From CAZJZH01 sp964550465 (GTDB lineage Bacteria; Patescibacteriota; Patescibacteriia; JACRDY01): a stretch of 15,926 nt of DNA. The stretch lies in assembly GCA_964550465.1 (NCBI GenBank), contig CAZJZH010000019.1, positions 1 to 15,926 on the forward strand, given 5' to 3'. The notes below the pieces were generated by a model. The model was not told where the DNA came from. It made no database searches and was given only the letters and a program-made list of their open reading frames with translations. Positions 5,528 to 13,036 of this stretch are shown here, one piece after another. How positions within the stretch are numbered: position 1 is the first letter of the stretch; each line of letters opens with the position of its first letter. The translations under genes and the position numbers were made by a program.

Positions 5528-7285
5528 ATGGCTCCACGACGGGCAACCACCAGCCGCAAGAAAGCGGCACCACGAGCCGCCGCTACTGCCACGGCAGTTG
5601 AGGCTGGCACGCAAGTAGCGACTATGACCACCGTACTGTTAGCAGTAGCAGTGGTAGTAGGCGCTATTTCACTGCTTAACGCTTTTGCGGCCGGCGCGGC
5701 GAGCGGTATTAGTAATTTGTTCCTACCACGCCTGACCGTTGATGTTGTTAACGTCGAGCAGCAGCATGAGATCGCCCCAATTGATTATCAGCTGGCCCAG
5801 ATGGAGATTAGCAGTAGTAACGATAAAGACGTTCACCTCCAGCAGCTCAGCATGAGTCTGTTGACCGATTTAGAGCCATCAGACATGGGTCGTTTTTGGT
5901 TGATTGATCGTGTGCGTGGCGCTATCCCTGTCCAACAAGCACGATATGATCAATATAATCAGACGTTAACCTTTGTCTTACCACAAAATTTCACCTTTAC
6001 CGGTACATTGTCACTAGACGTCTTTGCATCAGTCCAGGAAATTTCTTCGCCACGTCGTATCCGCGTAGCCATCAAGCCATCTGAGCAGGTAGTGGCCTAT
6101 GCAGCTAAGCGCGGACAGTTGGAACGGGTCAAGGTTAAGCCGCGATTGACTCGCTTGGGCACCAAGACAGTCTTTACGCCAGGAGTAACAGTTATTGGTA
6201 CGCTTGATGTGATGGATGCCAATGACCAGCTACGGTATGATCAAGATATCCAGGTGACCGGTGGCCGGACGTCAGATTTCTTGGGTGCAATGCAGTTTGT
6301 AGCTCGCTATGAAGATGTATTGGTTAAGGATTTCGGCTTGTTTGTGGAGGATGCTCGGGTTGGATTGGTGCGTGAGCCTAACACAACGCCACATGATGAT
6401 ATTAGGGCGGTTGAGCTTGTAGCAGCTGATGGCACTACCATCATTGGGCGCAGTGATGATTTCCAAGAAGGAGATTATGATGGAGATGCTGACTTAGACG
6501 ACACGTTGGTTACCTTTGATAACATGAACTACACAGTCTCTGAAGGTAGTCCGCAAGTTGTGTATGTCCGCTTTATTGCTAATGAAATTGGTAATGGGCC
6601 GGAACAGATTGCCTACAGTGGTTCTCATGTTGATTTCCAGATTGCTGGCGGTAGCTTTGCTGTGGAGGGAGTTGAATCAGGTCGTCAGATTAGTATGGAT
6701 TCAGCGAGCAACCCAAGTCCCAATGACGACCAGAGTCAGTATGATTACCACTATCAGACCAATACGGCTACCATTTACGGTGCTACTGTTAGCTCAATTA
6801 CCAACGACCTGTCTAATGGTTTCTTGACCAATGGTCAATCAGTTGTTGGTAAGTACAAGATTACTGTTGATGCGGGTAATAATACTTCGCCAACAGGAAC
6901 AGATGCCAGCTTTAACTTTGAGGACGTAGTAGTGACATTTAGCTACGGTGGTATTGATGTAGATGGTACTGCTGCTGGCGATGCTGACTTTTATTACTAC
7001 CTATCCTCTGATCCAAGTCGAGTTGTTACTGTCACTGACTTTATCGATGGTGATACTACTGATGATGTTGATCTTTCATCGTTACGTGACTTTACCGGTA
7101 CAGAGACGCTCGTCATTGAAGCAGCACAGGTCAGCGGTGCTGGTGCGGCGGGTGACTATCTACAGACCAAGCTTGGTTCTATTAATGATGGTCACTTTGA
7201 ATGGAATGATGGTACCAATGGGGAAACGATTAATGGAGTGGCGCTACCATACACTCGGGTAGCTGGCGGTACGTTGTCGAACTAG
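5528..7285 (+). CDS. Anchored, beta-rich extracytoplasmic protein with Asp-rich calcium-loop-like motif; function unknown
   Basis: 585 residues, not recognised as a named family. The first 30 residues are Ala/Arg/Lys-rich (APRRATTSRKKAAPRAA) and presumably cytoplasmic. A single membrane helix follows at about residues 33-58, then a long, Asp/Thr/Gly/Ser-rich beta-type ectodomain. Residues 316-325, DYDGDADLDD, resemble an EF-hand-like or thrombospondin-3-type calcium loop. The repeated style of VVYVRFIANE and VGKYKITVDA strands separated by polar loops suggests stacked immunoglobulin-like domains, as in surface or stalk proteins of CPR bacteria. There is no C-terminal sorting motif or second membrane helix. 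A palindromic terminator follows it. Product role (surface layer, adhesin, stalk) is inference; only membrane anchoring and composition are seen. Confidence 0.7.
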   Translation: MAPRRATTSRKKAAPRAAATATAVEAGTQVATMTTVLLAVAVVVGAISLLNAFAAGAASGISNLFLPRLTVDVVNVEQQHEIAPIDYQLAQMEISSSNDKDVHLQQLSMSLLTDLEPSDMGRFWLIDRVRGAIPVQQARYDQYNQTLTFVLPQNFTFTGTLSLDVFASVQEISSPRRIRVAIKPSEQVVAYAAKRGQLERVKVKPRLTRLGTKTVFTPGVTVIGTLDVMDANDQLRYDQDIQVTGGRTSDFLGAMQFVARYEDVLVKDFGLFVEDARVGLVREPNTTPHDDIRAVELVAADGTTIIGRSDDFQEGDYDGDADLDDTLVTFDNMNYTVSEGSPQVVYVRFIANEIGNGPEQIAYSGSHVDFQIAGGSFAVEGVESGRQISMDSASNPSPNDDQSQYDYHYQTNTATIYGATVSSITNDLSNGFLTNGQSVVGKYKITVDAGNNTSPTGTDASFNFEDVVVTFSYGGIDVDGTAAGDADFYYYLSSDPSRVVTVTDFIDGDTTDDVDLSSLRDFTGTETLVIEAAQVSGAGAAGDYLQTKLGSINDGHFEWNDGTNGETINGVALPYTRVAGGTLSN

Positions 7286-7319
7286 CGCTCCAACAGAGTA
7301 GAGTATAATCTATACCTAT

Positions 7320-7356
7320 CACCACGTCGCTGGCCAGCGACGTGGTGTTTAGTTTC
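7320..7356 (+). terminator. Rho-independent terminator with 28-base perfect palindrome
   Basis: Bases 7320-7347 are completely self-complementary around a central TGGCCA, starting CACCACGTCGC and ending GCGACGTGGTG. They are followed by TTTAGTTTCTCTT. It lies 34 bases after the surface-protein stop and insulates the next small gene. Confidence 0.8.
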
Positions 7357-7358
7357 TC

Positions 7359-7387
7359 TTGTACATATAGCTATAGCATGATAGAGT
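7359..7387 (+). promoter_or_regulatory. Probable promoter of the first small paralogue
   Basis: TTGTAC (7359-7364), 17-base spacer, TAGAGT (7382-7387) preceded by TGA, giving an extended -10. Predicted start of transcription near 7394 leaves a leader of about 35 bases that contains the GGAGG site. A GATAAT at 7404-7409 is a weaker alternative that would place the transcript start at ATG 7415. Confidence 0.42.
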
Positions 7388-7416
7388 GTGTCACGGTACA
7401 TTTGATAATCATCAAT

Positions 7417-7421
7417 GGAGG
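7417..7421 (+). promoter_or_regulatory. Shine-Dalgarno GGAGG deciding the GTG start at 7430
   Basis: GGAGG lies 8 bases before an in-frame GTG (7430). An identical ATGGAGG string lies 9 bases before the start of the paralogue at 7837, which supports choosing GTG over the overlapping ATG at 7415. Confidence 0.55.
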
Positions 7422-7429
7422 ATGAGGTA

Positions 7430-7675
7430 GTGAGTTATGATGTACATAGGGGTATGCCGGAGAATTGGCGGATCATTCAAGCGTTAATTAAACGGGCAGA
7501 AGCCACGGATCCACGTGAAAAAGGTCGTATTGCCGCTCAGTTCAACCGCCGTCCCAGTGATAGGCCGCTGATAGCAGATCGGTTGGGCATTGAGCCTAGC
7601 GATGATAACCCAGCTTATCGGCAGTTTTGCGCTGGCATGAAGGAGCGACGTCACCAGCCCGCTCTGTCAGCCTAA
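7430..7675 (+). CDS. Small soluble protein of unknown function, paralogue of the gene at 7837
   Basis: 81 residues from GTG 7430; an ATG at 7415 would add five residues but lies on top of the GGAGG site. No signal peptide or membrane helix. The charged, probably helical sequence aligns without gaps over 55 residues to the protein at 7837-8115, from ATDPREKG to HQPAL, with 19 identities. Shared landmarks are ATDP, an A-[DE]-x-L stretch, P-[AV]-[YF]-R-x-F-x-x-G and a final P-x-L. I do not recognise the family. It is monocistronic by appearance: its own promoter, a strong ribosome site and an immediate terminator. That is unlike its leader-poor neighbours and suggests abundant, separately controlled expression. 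Confidence 0.7.
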   Translation: MSYDVHRGMPENWRIIQALIKRAEATDPREKGRIAAQFNRRPSDRPLIADRLGIEPSDDNPAYRQFCAGMKERRHQPALSA

Positions 7676-7694
7676 ATAAAACGATCGCACACCA

Positions 7695-7732
7695 TACCCT
7701 GCTTCATGAATGAAGCAGGGTACTACTTTTTC
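7695..7732 (+). terminator. Rho-independent terminator
   Basis: Perfect 12-bp stem TACCCTGCTTCA (7695-7706) with TGAAGCAGGGTA (7711-7722), tetraloop TGAA, followed by CTACTTTTT. It lies 19 bases after the stop of the first small paralogue. Confidence 0.88.
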
Positions 7733-7743
7733 CACAGCCACCC

Positions 7744-7772
7744 TTGACCATATGGAAAAAACTCCGTACGGT
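7744..7772 (+). promoter_or_regulatory. Possible promoter of the second small paralogue
   Basis: TTGACC (7744-7749) is one mismatch from the -35 consensus. After 17 bases comes TACGGT (7767-7772), a poor -10. It would give a leader of about 58 bases that includes the ribosome site. The spacing is ideal but the -10 is weak. Confidence 0.3.
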
Positions 7773-7822
7773 GAAGACTATGTGGTCCCCACAAGCTCTT
7801 TTCTCCCCCCAATCGTACACAT

Positions 7823-7827
7823 GGAGG
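7823..7827 (+). promoter_or_regulatory. Shine-Dalgarno GGAGG deciding the ATG start at 7837
   Basis: GGAGG 9 bases before ATG 7837. The open frame extends upstream to 7744, but that longer start has no ribosome site and lies in the putative -35 element, so 7837 is chosen. Confidence 0.7.
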
Positions 7828-7836
7828 TACTCCCCA

Positions 7837-8115
7837 ATGAACAGTCGTTCCAAAGAGGTTGAACAACTTCCTCACATCATCCACACCATCAAGGCTGACG
7901 TCGAAGCCAACAATGCCACTGACCCGGAGGAACTGGGTCAACTGACAGCTGCTCGCCGCGTACGCACTGTTGATTTGCCGGTGGCAGCTGAGGCGCTCGA
8001 CTTGCCGACTGATCTCGCTGACCCCGTTTTCCGCCGCTTCGTGCAAGGCGCGGGAGTCCGCCCGGATCATCCGGAGCTGCAACCCGATGCTCAGCGGATG
8101 CTCCATCTCGTGTAG
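7837..8115 (+). CDS. Small soluble protein of unknown function, paralogue of the gene at 7430
   Basis: 92 residues, MNSRSKEVEQLPHI at the start, acidic and Ala/Leu/Pro-rich, without signal peptide or membrane helix. Residues from ATDPEELG to DHPEL align ungapped over 55 positions with the neighbour at 7430-7675 (19 identities, about 35%), including ATDP, AxxLxL and DPVFRRFVQG. The family is not recognised. Like its sister it has a strong GGAGG ribosome site and its own hairpin terminator 26 bases after the stop. The two genes probably arose by tandem duplication and then diverged well apart. Small DNA-, RNA- or protein-binding roles are possible, but nothing in the sequence chooses among them. 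Confidence 0.72.
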   Translation: MNSRSKEVEQLPHIIHTIKADVEANNATDPEELGQLTAARRVRTVDLPVAAEALDLPTDLADPVFRRFVQGAGVRPDHPELQPDAQRMLHLV

Positions 8116-8140
8116 AGGCGTCACGTCTCTACCGCCACAG

Positions 8141-8169
8141 ACGCCATTCCACCGCGGAGTGGCGTTTTT
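8141..8169 (+). terminator. Rho-independent terminator
   Basis: Stem ACGCCATTCC (8141-8150) with GGAGTGGCGT (8156-8165; one G-T pair), loop ACCGC, then TTTTCATTTT. An additional 8-bp hairpin without a T-tract lies just before it at 8113-8131. Confidence 0.85.
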
Positions 8170-8205
8170 CATTTTGTCTATCAGTGACGATAGGCAACAT
8201 GATTG

Positions 8206-8214
8206 TGCTATAAT
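8206..8214 (+). promoter_or_regulatory. Consensus extended -10 promoter placing transcription start at the ATPase ATG
   Basis: TGC-TATAAT is a perfect extended -10. It ends 6 bases before ATG 8221, so transcription should begin at or within a base or two of the start codon: a leaderless mRNA. A GTGACG at 8184-8189 is a weak -35 with a 19-base spacer. Confidence 0.8.
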
Positions 8215-8220
8215 ACGGCT

Positions 8221-10872
8221 ATGGAACACGCCAAGGCTTGGCACCATTTTACTGTTGCCAAAACATTGCAATCACTCCAGACAACAGCCCAGGGACTGTC
8301 TGCTGCGGAGGCAGCGGCGCGGCTGAAGCACTACGGTGCTAATGCCTTGCCTCGCCGCCGCCGTTTAACCCCACTGAAAATTCTCCTCAACCAGGTTAAG
8401 AGTCCACTGGTGTGGATTTTGTTTTTGGCGGCTGCCGTGTCGTTTGCTTTAGGCGAGCACGTGGACGCGCTGTTTATTTTTATCATCGTCTTGATTAACA
8501 CAGTCATTGGCTTTATTCAGGAAAATAAAGCCAATAACGCCTTAGAAAAATTACAGAGCATTATTCACTACCAAGCCCAGGTCATTCGTGACGGGCGTCA
8601 ACAGCTGGTGGATACACATCAACTGGTGCCGGGGGATATTATTGCCTTGGAGGCGGGTAATAAAGTACCGGCTGATGCTCGTTTAATTGATGTCCATGAT
8701 GTCCAGGTAGTTGAAGCGGCCCTGACGGGGGAGTCTAGCCCTTCGACCAAAAACACCGAGCCCACCAGTGCTGATGCGGGCGTAGCGGACCGAGAAAATA
8801 TGGTCTATATGGGGACTGCCATTGCTCGGGGGCGAGCTATGGCGGTAGTGGTAGGCACCGGGCAGCAGACAGAGATTGGTCATATTGCTTCGTTGGTCCA
8901 AGGTGGTGGTGAAGAAGAGACGCCGTTGCAGTACAAGCTGCGCAAAGTGGCTCAGTGGCTGGCGATCATGGTTGGCGTTTTAACCACGTTACTCTTTACT
9001 ATTGGGTTACTGCGTGGTCGAGAAGCTATAGAAATGTTTGTCATCAGCGTGGCAGTGGCGGTAGCGGCTATTCCGGAGGGACTAGTAGTGGCCCTGACGG
9101 TTATTTTAGTTATTGGCATGCAGAAGATTCTGCGCCAACAGGCACTGGTGCGGCGCCTGATTGCCGCTGAGACACTGGGTGGTACCACAGTCATCTGTAC
9201 TGATAAAACCGGCACCCTGACAGAGGGCACTATGCGCGTCGCTAAATTTGTCAGCGCGGCCGGGAAAGTGACTGACCAGCTAGAAAAACCAGCTGATGGC
9301 ATCAGCCTAGGGCTGCAGGCGGCCACATTATGTAACGATAGTGCCATCCAGACGCAACCAGACGGCAGTCAGCAGCTGATTGGTGACACTACCGAACAGG
9401 CTTTTCTGATTGCGGCTGAGGCTATTGGTATGGACTACCAGCAGCTACGGACAGATGTCCCTCGAGTCAACGAGATTCCTTTTAATTCCGAGCAAAAATA
9501 CATGGCCACCCTCCATGCCGGCTTTGGTACGGGGCGAACACTGTTTGTTAAGGGTGCGCCGGAGGTGGTGCTGGGTATGACTGGGCGTATTTTTGATGGC
9601 AAGGCCAATAAGGCTATGACGGCGACTGATCAGCAGCGTATTGCCAAGCAGATAACAGCGCTGGGGCAAGATGGCCTGCGGGTGTTGGCAGTAGCCTATA
9701 AGCCTGGCGTGTCTGCTCGGCAGAAAATCGCCGGGGCGTTGGATGACCTGGTGTTGATCGGACTCTTTGCCCTAGCAGATCCCTTGCGGCAAGACAGTAA
9801 AGAAACCATCGCCACTGCTCAGCGGGCTGGCATTCGGCCAGTTATGATCACCGGTGATCATTTAGTGACAGCCATCAGTATCGCCAAGCAACTGGGATTA
9901 CCAACTGGTAAGACGCAAGTCTATGAAGGCAGTGACCTTGACGCCCTAGATGAGCGAGGCTTTGCGGCGGCTGTCAAGCGAGCCAGTGTCTTTGCTCGAG
10001 TAGAGCCGCGACACAAAATGCGTATTGTCCAACAACTACAGCAACAGGGAGAGGTGGTGGCTATGACTGGCGATGGGGTCAATGACGCGCCGGCCCTCAA
10101 AGCAGCTGATATTGGCGTGGCGGTTGGTTCTGGTACTGATGTGGCCAAAGAAACAGCCGACCTAGTCCTGCTCAACGACGCCTTTTCTACCATCGTCAGC
10201 GCCATCCGTGGTGGCCGGGCGATTTTTGATAATATCCGTAAAGTGGTGCTGTACCTGCTGTCTGGTGGGTTTTCTGAGCTTATCTTGATTGCCGGGGCTA
10301 TTATTGTGGGGCTGCCACTGCCCGTGTTGGCGGTCCAGATTTTGTGGGTTAATATTGTTGAGGATGGCTTGCCGGCCCTAGCGCTGGCAGCTGATCCGGA
10401 AGACCCAACTGTGATGCAAGCAAAGCCGCGGGGGCGCGATGTGCCTATTATCGATCGTAACATGACTATTCTCATTGCCAGTATCGCCATTTTTTCTAAT
10501 CTGGTTCTGGTTAGCGTCTTCTGGTGGCTGTATCATCAGCAGGTCTACTCGTTGGAGTATATCCGCACCATTATGTTTATTGCCATTGCTATTGATTCGG
10601 TCTTCTTTGTCTTTGCCTGCCGTTCGCTCCGTCAACCAATATGGCGCTACAACCCGTTTGCCAATTGGTACCTCAACGGCGCTATTATGCTTAATATGGT
10701 GTTGATGGTAGCAGCGGTCTACGCGCCGTTCTTGCAGTCTGTACTCGGTACCGTCGCTATTGATTGGCAGGCGTGGGTGTGGTTAGTGGGCTTTGGCGTC
10801 TTTAATGTCATAGTGGTAGAAGTGACCAAACAAGTCTATGTATTCTTTGATCGTTTTCGTCTGACCGCATAA
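8221..10872 (+). CDS. P2-type (Ca2+-ATPase-like) cation-transporting P-type ATPase
   Basis: 883-residue ATP-driven cation pump of the membrane. An N-terminal cation-ATPase domain is followed by the actuator loop TGES (169-172), the M4 ion motif AAIPEGL (PEGL 285-288), the phosphorylation site DKTGTLT with Asp328, KGAPEVVL of the nucleotide domain, ITGDHLVTA and the hinge TGDGVNDAP (616-624). Membrane helix M5 has GGFSELIL and M6 has LWVNIVEDGLPALAL. By SERCA numbering this keeps E309, E771, N796 and D800 equivalents, while T799 is Glu. That favours Ca2+ or another hard cation, but specificity cannot be fixed from sequence. Upstream codons in the same frame lie inside the promoter, so ATG 8221 is the start. 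It runs into the PH-domain gene after 5 bases. Confidence 0.93.
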   Translation: MEHAKAWHHFTVAKTLQSLQTTAQGLSAAEAAARLKHYGANALPRRRRLTPLKILLNQVKSPLVWILFLAAAVSFALGEHVDALFIFIIVLINTVIGFIQENKANNALEKLQSIIHYQAQVIRDGRQQLVDTHQLVPGDIIALEAGNKVPADARLIDVHDVQVVEAALTGESSPSTKNTEPTSADAGVADRENMVYMGTAIARGRAMAVVVGTGQQTEIGHIASLVQGGGEEETPLQYKLRKVAQWLAIMVGVLTTLLFTIGLLRGREAIEMFVISVAVAVAAIPEGLVVALTVILVIGMQKILRQQALVRRLIAAETLGGTTVICTDKTGTLTEGTMRVAKFVSAAGKVTDQLEKPADGISLGLQAATLCNDSAIQTQPDGSQQLIGDTTEQAFLIAAEAIGMDYQQLRTDVPRVNEIPFNSEQKYMATLHAGFGTGRTLFVKGAPEVVLGMTGRIFDGKANKAMTATDQQRIAKQITALGQDGLRVLAVAYKPGVSARQKIAGALDDLVLIGLFALADPLRQDSKETIATAQRAGIRPVMITGDHLVTAISIAKQLGLPTGKTQVYEGSDLDALDERGFAAAVKRASVFARVEPRHKMRIVQQLQQQGEVVAMTGDGVNDAPALKAADIGVAVGSGTDVAKETADLVLLNDAFSTIVSAIRGGRAIFDNIRKVVLYLLSGGFSELILIAGAIIVGLPLPVLAVQILWVNIVEDGLPALALAADPEDPTVMQAKPRGRDVPIIDRNMTILIASIAIFSNLVLVSVFWWLYHQQVYSLEYIRTIMFIAIAIDSVFFVFACRSLRQPIWRYNPFANWYLNGAIMLNMVLMVAAVYAPFLQSVLGTVAIDWQAWVWLVGFGVFNVIVVEVTKQVYVFFDRFRLTA

Positions 10873-10877
10873 TACCT

Positions 10878-11564
10878 ATGAAAGCTCAGCGTCTGATAAA
10901 ACGTATACCATTACAGCCAGGGGAGCGTATTCAGCTGGTGGTTCGCCAGTGGGCACCGGCCCTGTGGGGTCAGTGGCTGGTGGCGGCCATCGCCTTTTTC
11001 TTGCCGTTCTTTTTACTCTTCCCCTTGTTAACCTGGCAACGGTGGGGCCCGATACTGTTCGGCATCTTGATGATTATTGGTCTGTGGGTGGCGGCCAGAC
11101 GGATTATCCGTTGGCAGAATACGGCGCTGATCATCACCACGCGTCAGCTGGTTGATGCTGATCGCCAAGGATTGTTTAGCCAGGTCATTTCTGAAACACC
11201 GCGGGACACGGTGGCAGATGTCCATGTTGAGCAGCACGGATTGTGGCAGACTATGTTTAAATACGGCACGCTCATCTACCAATCAGCTGATAGTGGTCAG
11301 CGTATTCGCTTTGGCCCTGTTAAACGACCAGAACAACTAGCCGCTCGTTTACAGGCCGACACACCTGCACAGACAGCAGCCCCGTCAGCCGGCGTAGTGA
11401 CTGTCCAGTCACCAGAGGAGCTGGCTACGGCGCTGTTGGCAGTCAAAGAACAGATTGGCGCGGCCGCCTTTCGCAAGCTGCTCAGCAAGGTTGACCCAGG
11501 CTATCGGGCCTATCGCAAAGCTAAGCGGTTGGCTCGTAGTCAGCAGGCTGACAGTGACGCCTAA
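10878..11564 (+). CDS. Bacterial PH-domain (YdbS/DUF304-like) membrane protein
   Basis: 228 residues. Two adjacent membrane helices (about 29-52 and 56-77) are followed by a bacterial PH-like fold: ALIITTRQLVDADRQGLFSQVISETPRDTVADV and a GTLIYQSADSGQRIRFGPV strand pair, typical of bPH2 proteins. The tail contains a polar PEELATALLAVKEQIG helix and ends in a basic YRAYRKAKRLARSQQ segment. These proteins sit in the inner membrane; their molecular role is not established. It begins 5 bases after the ATPase stop and is probably co-transcribed with it. The promoter of the following gene overlaps its end. Confidence 0.8.
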   Translation: MKAQRLIKRIPLQPGERIQLVVRQWAPALWGQWLVAAIAFFLPFFLLFPLLTWQRWGPILFGILMIIGLWVAARRIIRWQNTALIITTRQLVDADRQGLFSQVISETPRDTVADVHVEQHGLWQTMFKYGTLIYQSADSGQRIRFGPVKRPEQLAARLQADTPAQTAAPSAGVVTVQSPEELATALLAVKEQIGAAAFRKLLSKVDPGYRAYRKAKRLARSQQADSDA

Positions 11565-11567
11565 TCG

Positions 11568-11576
11568 TGCTATACT
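11568..11576 (+). promoter_or_regulatory. Extended -10 promoter of the FtsB/DivIC-like gene
   Basis: TGC-TATACT, part of the same GTGCTATACTG 11-mer as at 4490-4500. It ends 12 bases before ATG 11589, giving an expected leader of about 5-6 bases. Confidence 0.6.
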
Positions 11577-11588
11577 GCAATCATCGCT

Positions 11589-11981
11589 ATGACCTGGCTG
11601 TTGCGCATTATCAAGTCAAAAATCGTCATGCTAGTCCTGCTAGCACTGTTGATTTGTTTGCTGTTGGTGACAGCCCGGGCCTTTCTGCAGCGCTACGCCT
11701 TACAGCAGCAGATTGACCAGCTGGAGTCAGAAATCGCTACTGTAGAATCCCAGAGTCAACAATTCAGCGATTTGATTGAGTACTTAGAAACCCAGACCTT
11801 CACCGAGGAAGAAGCTCGCCTCAATTTGGGCCTAAAAAAGCCGGGTGAGGAAGTGGTGGTGGTCGAAGGTCATGATGCGGCTGTCATTAGCATTGACGGG
11901 GCAGAAGAAGCAGTCTCAAACCCAGTGCGCTGGTGGCGGTACTTCTTTGTCCACGAGCCAGCGCCCGCTGAAGATATTTAA
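11589..11981 (+). CDS. FtsB/DivIC-family septum formation initiator
   Basis: 130 residues with the classic layout: short cytoplasmic N-terminus, one membrane helix (about 12-33), a coiled coil (LQQQIDQLESEIATVESQS, about 36-58) and the family motif EEEARLNLGLKKPGEEVVVV, followed by a linker. FtsB/DivIC proteins bridge the divisome subcomplexes and activate FtsWI-type septal synthases, so it fits functionally with ftsW in this window. The C-terminus has an added NPVRWWRYFF aromatic patch ending in an acidic tail. It has its own extended -10 promoter and is followed after 17 bases by the parvulin gene. Whether it is the FtsB or FtsL/DivIC-equivalent cannot be told. Confidence 0.82.
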   Translation: MTWLLRIIKSKIVMLVLLALLICLLLVTARAFLQRYALQQQIDQLESEIATVESQSQQFSDLIEYLETQTFTEEEARLNLGLKKPGEEVVVVEGHDAAVISIDGAEEAVSNPVRWWRYFFVHEPAPAEDI

Positions 11982-11998
11982 TTATTGAAGATATATTT

Positions 11999-13018
11999 AT
12001 GTCAGAGGAGATGAATCCAACACCACAGGAGGATATGCCGGTGCAGCAGCCGGTTGATGAAGAGATGACCGCTCATGAAACAGCGCCAGAGACACCAACT
12101 GAATCTTTCCAGCCCGGTAAGATTTTGATGTGGATTATCGCAGCGGTTGGTTTGATCGCGGCCATTGGTTTGGCGGTCTACTTTTTTGTTGGCGGTAATG
12201 GTGCCAACTGGGTCCAGACGGTCAAGCCCGTAGCGGTGGTTAATGGTGAGCGGATTAGCTATGCCGAATTTGAAGAAGATTACCAGGCGCTGCAGTATTA
12301 CTTTGCTAATGCTGAGGCGAACGGTATCCCGCTGGGTGCTGTGCCACCAGATGATGCTACGTTGCAACAAAGCGTGCTGGACCAGCTGATTAACCTGACC
12401 TTGGTTGAGCAGTTAGCAGCTCAGTATGATTTGTCAGTCAGTGATATTGAAATTGAACAAGAGTGGCAACAGAATATTTTGCCAGAGTTTGCCAGTGAAG
12501 AAGAAGCCATCCAGACGATTGAACAGGTCTATGGCATGTCAGTAGCAGAGCTGAAGGAACGAGTGATTGCCACCAATATTTTGCAAGAAAAAGTAGCTGC
12601 TGCCGTGGCGGTGGATCCAGAACTGCGGGATGCTACCCGTCAGCGGGCCCAAGAAGCTTATGCTGCTGCTATGGCTGAAGGAGCTGACTTTGCTGCCGTA
12701 GCTGGTGTATGGAGTGAAGATGAGTTAACGGCCGCTGATGGTGGGCAGTTGGATTGGTTTGGTCGCGGTGAGTTTAGCCAGATTCCTGACTTTGAAGAGA
12801 CAGCCTTTACTCTAGAACCAGGAGAGATTAGTGAGCTGTTTGAAACACAGTACGGCTACCACATTATCAAGGTAGAGGAAAAACAAGCAGCTGAAGGAGA
12901 GACACCTGAGCAGGTACGCGTGCGGCATATCTTGATTAACTTCCCAACACTGGCTACGCAGTTACAGACAGCTCGCGATACGGGCGATGTACAGATTTAT
13001 TACGAACCGTCAGCCTAG
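11999..13018 (+). CDS. Membrane-anchored SurA/PrsA-like parvulin foldase
   Basis: 339 residues. An acidic cytoplasmic tail (1-40) is followed by one membrane helix (about 41-65) and an extracytoplasmic SurA-N-like chaperone segment starting VAVVNGERISYAEFEEDY (78-95). Then comes a parvulin peptidyl-prolyl isomerase core (about 216-294) with GADFAAVAGVWSED, GGQLDWFGRGEF, FEETAFTLEPGEIS and TQYGYHIIKVEE. It probably helps exported proteins fold at the outer face. Odd feature: the RHILI strand that normally opens the parvulin fold is absent before the core and appears after it (RVRHILI, 307-313). Start at 11999; an in-frame ATG at 12011 is possible. It ends before a terminator and convergent tRNAs. 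Confidence 0.85.
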   Translation: MSEEMNPTPQEDMPVQQPVDEEMTAHETAPETPTESFQPGKILMWIIAAVGLIAAIGLAVYFFVGGNGANWVQTVKPVAVVNGERISYAEFEEDYQALQYYFANAEANGIPLGAVPPDDATLQQSVLDQLINLTLVEQLAAQYDLSVSDIEIEQEWQQNILPEFASEEEAIQTIEQVYGMSVAELKERVIATNILQEKVAAAVAVDPELRDATRQRAQEAYAAAMAEGADFAAVAGVWSEDELTAADGGQLDWFGRGEFSQIPDFEETAFTLEPGEISELFETQYGYHIIKVEEKQAAEGETPEQVRVRHILINFPTLATQLQTARDTGDVQIYYEPSA

Positions 13019-13036
13019 ACAGTACTGGAGGGTACA

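Noticed and set aside
7304..7309. TATAAT consensus after the surface-protein stop
   Set aside because: A transcript started there would run straight into the strong palindromic terminator 10-20 bases later; no product is visible.
9921..10490. 189-codon open frame on the - strand opposite the P-type ATPase
   Set aside because: Ser/Ala/Pro/Arg-rich composition typical of an antisense shadow; the + strand carries conserved ATPase motifs throughout.
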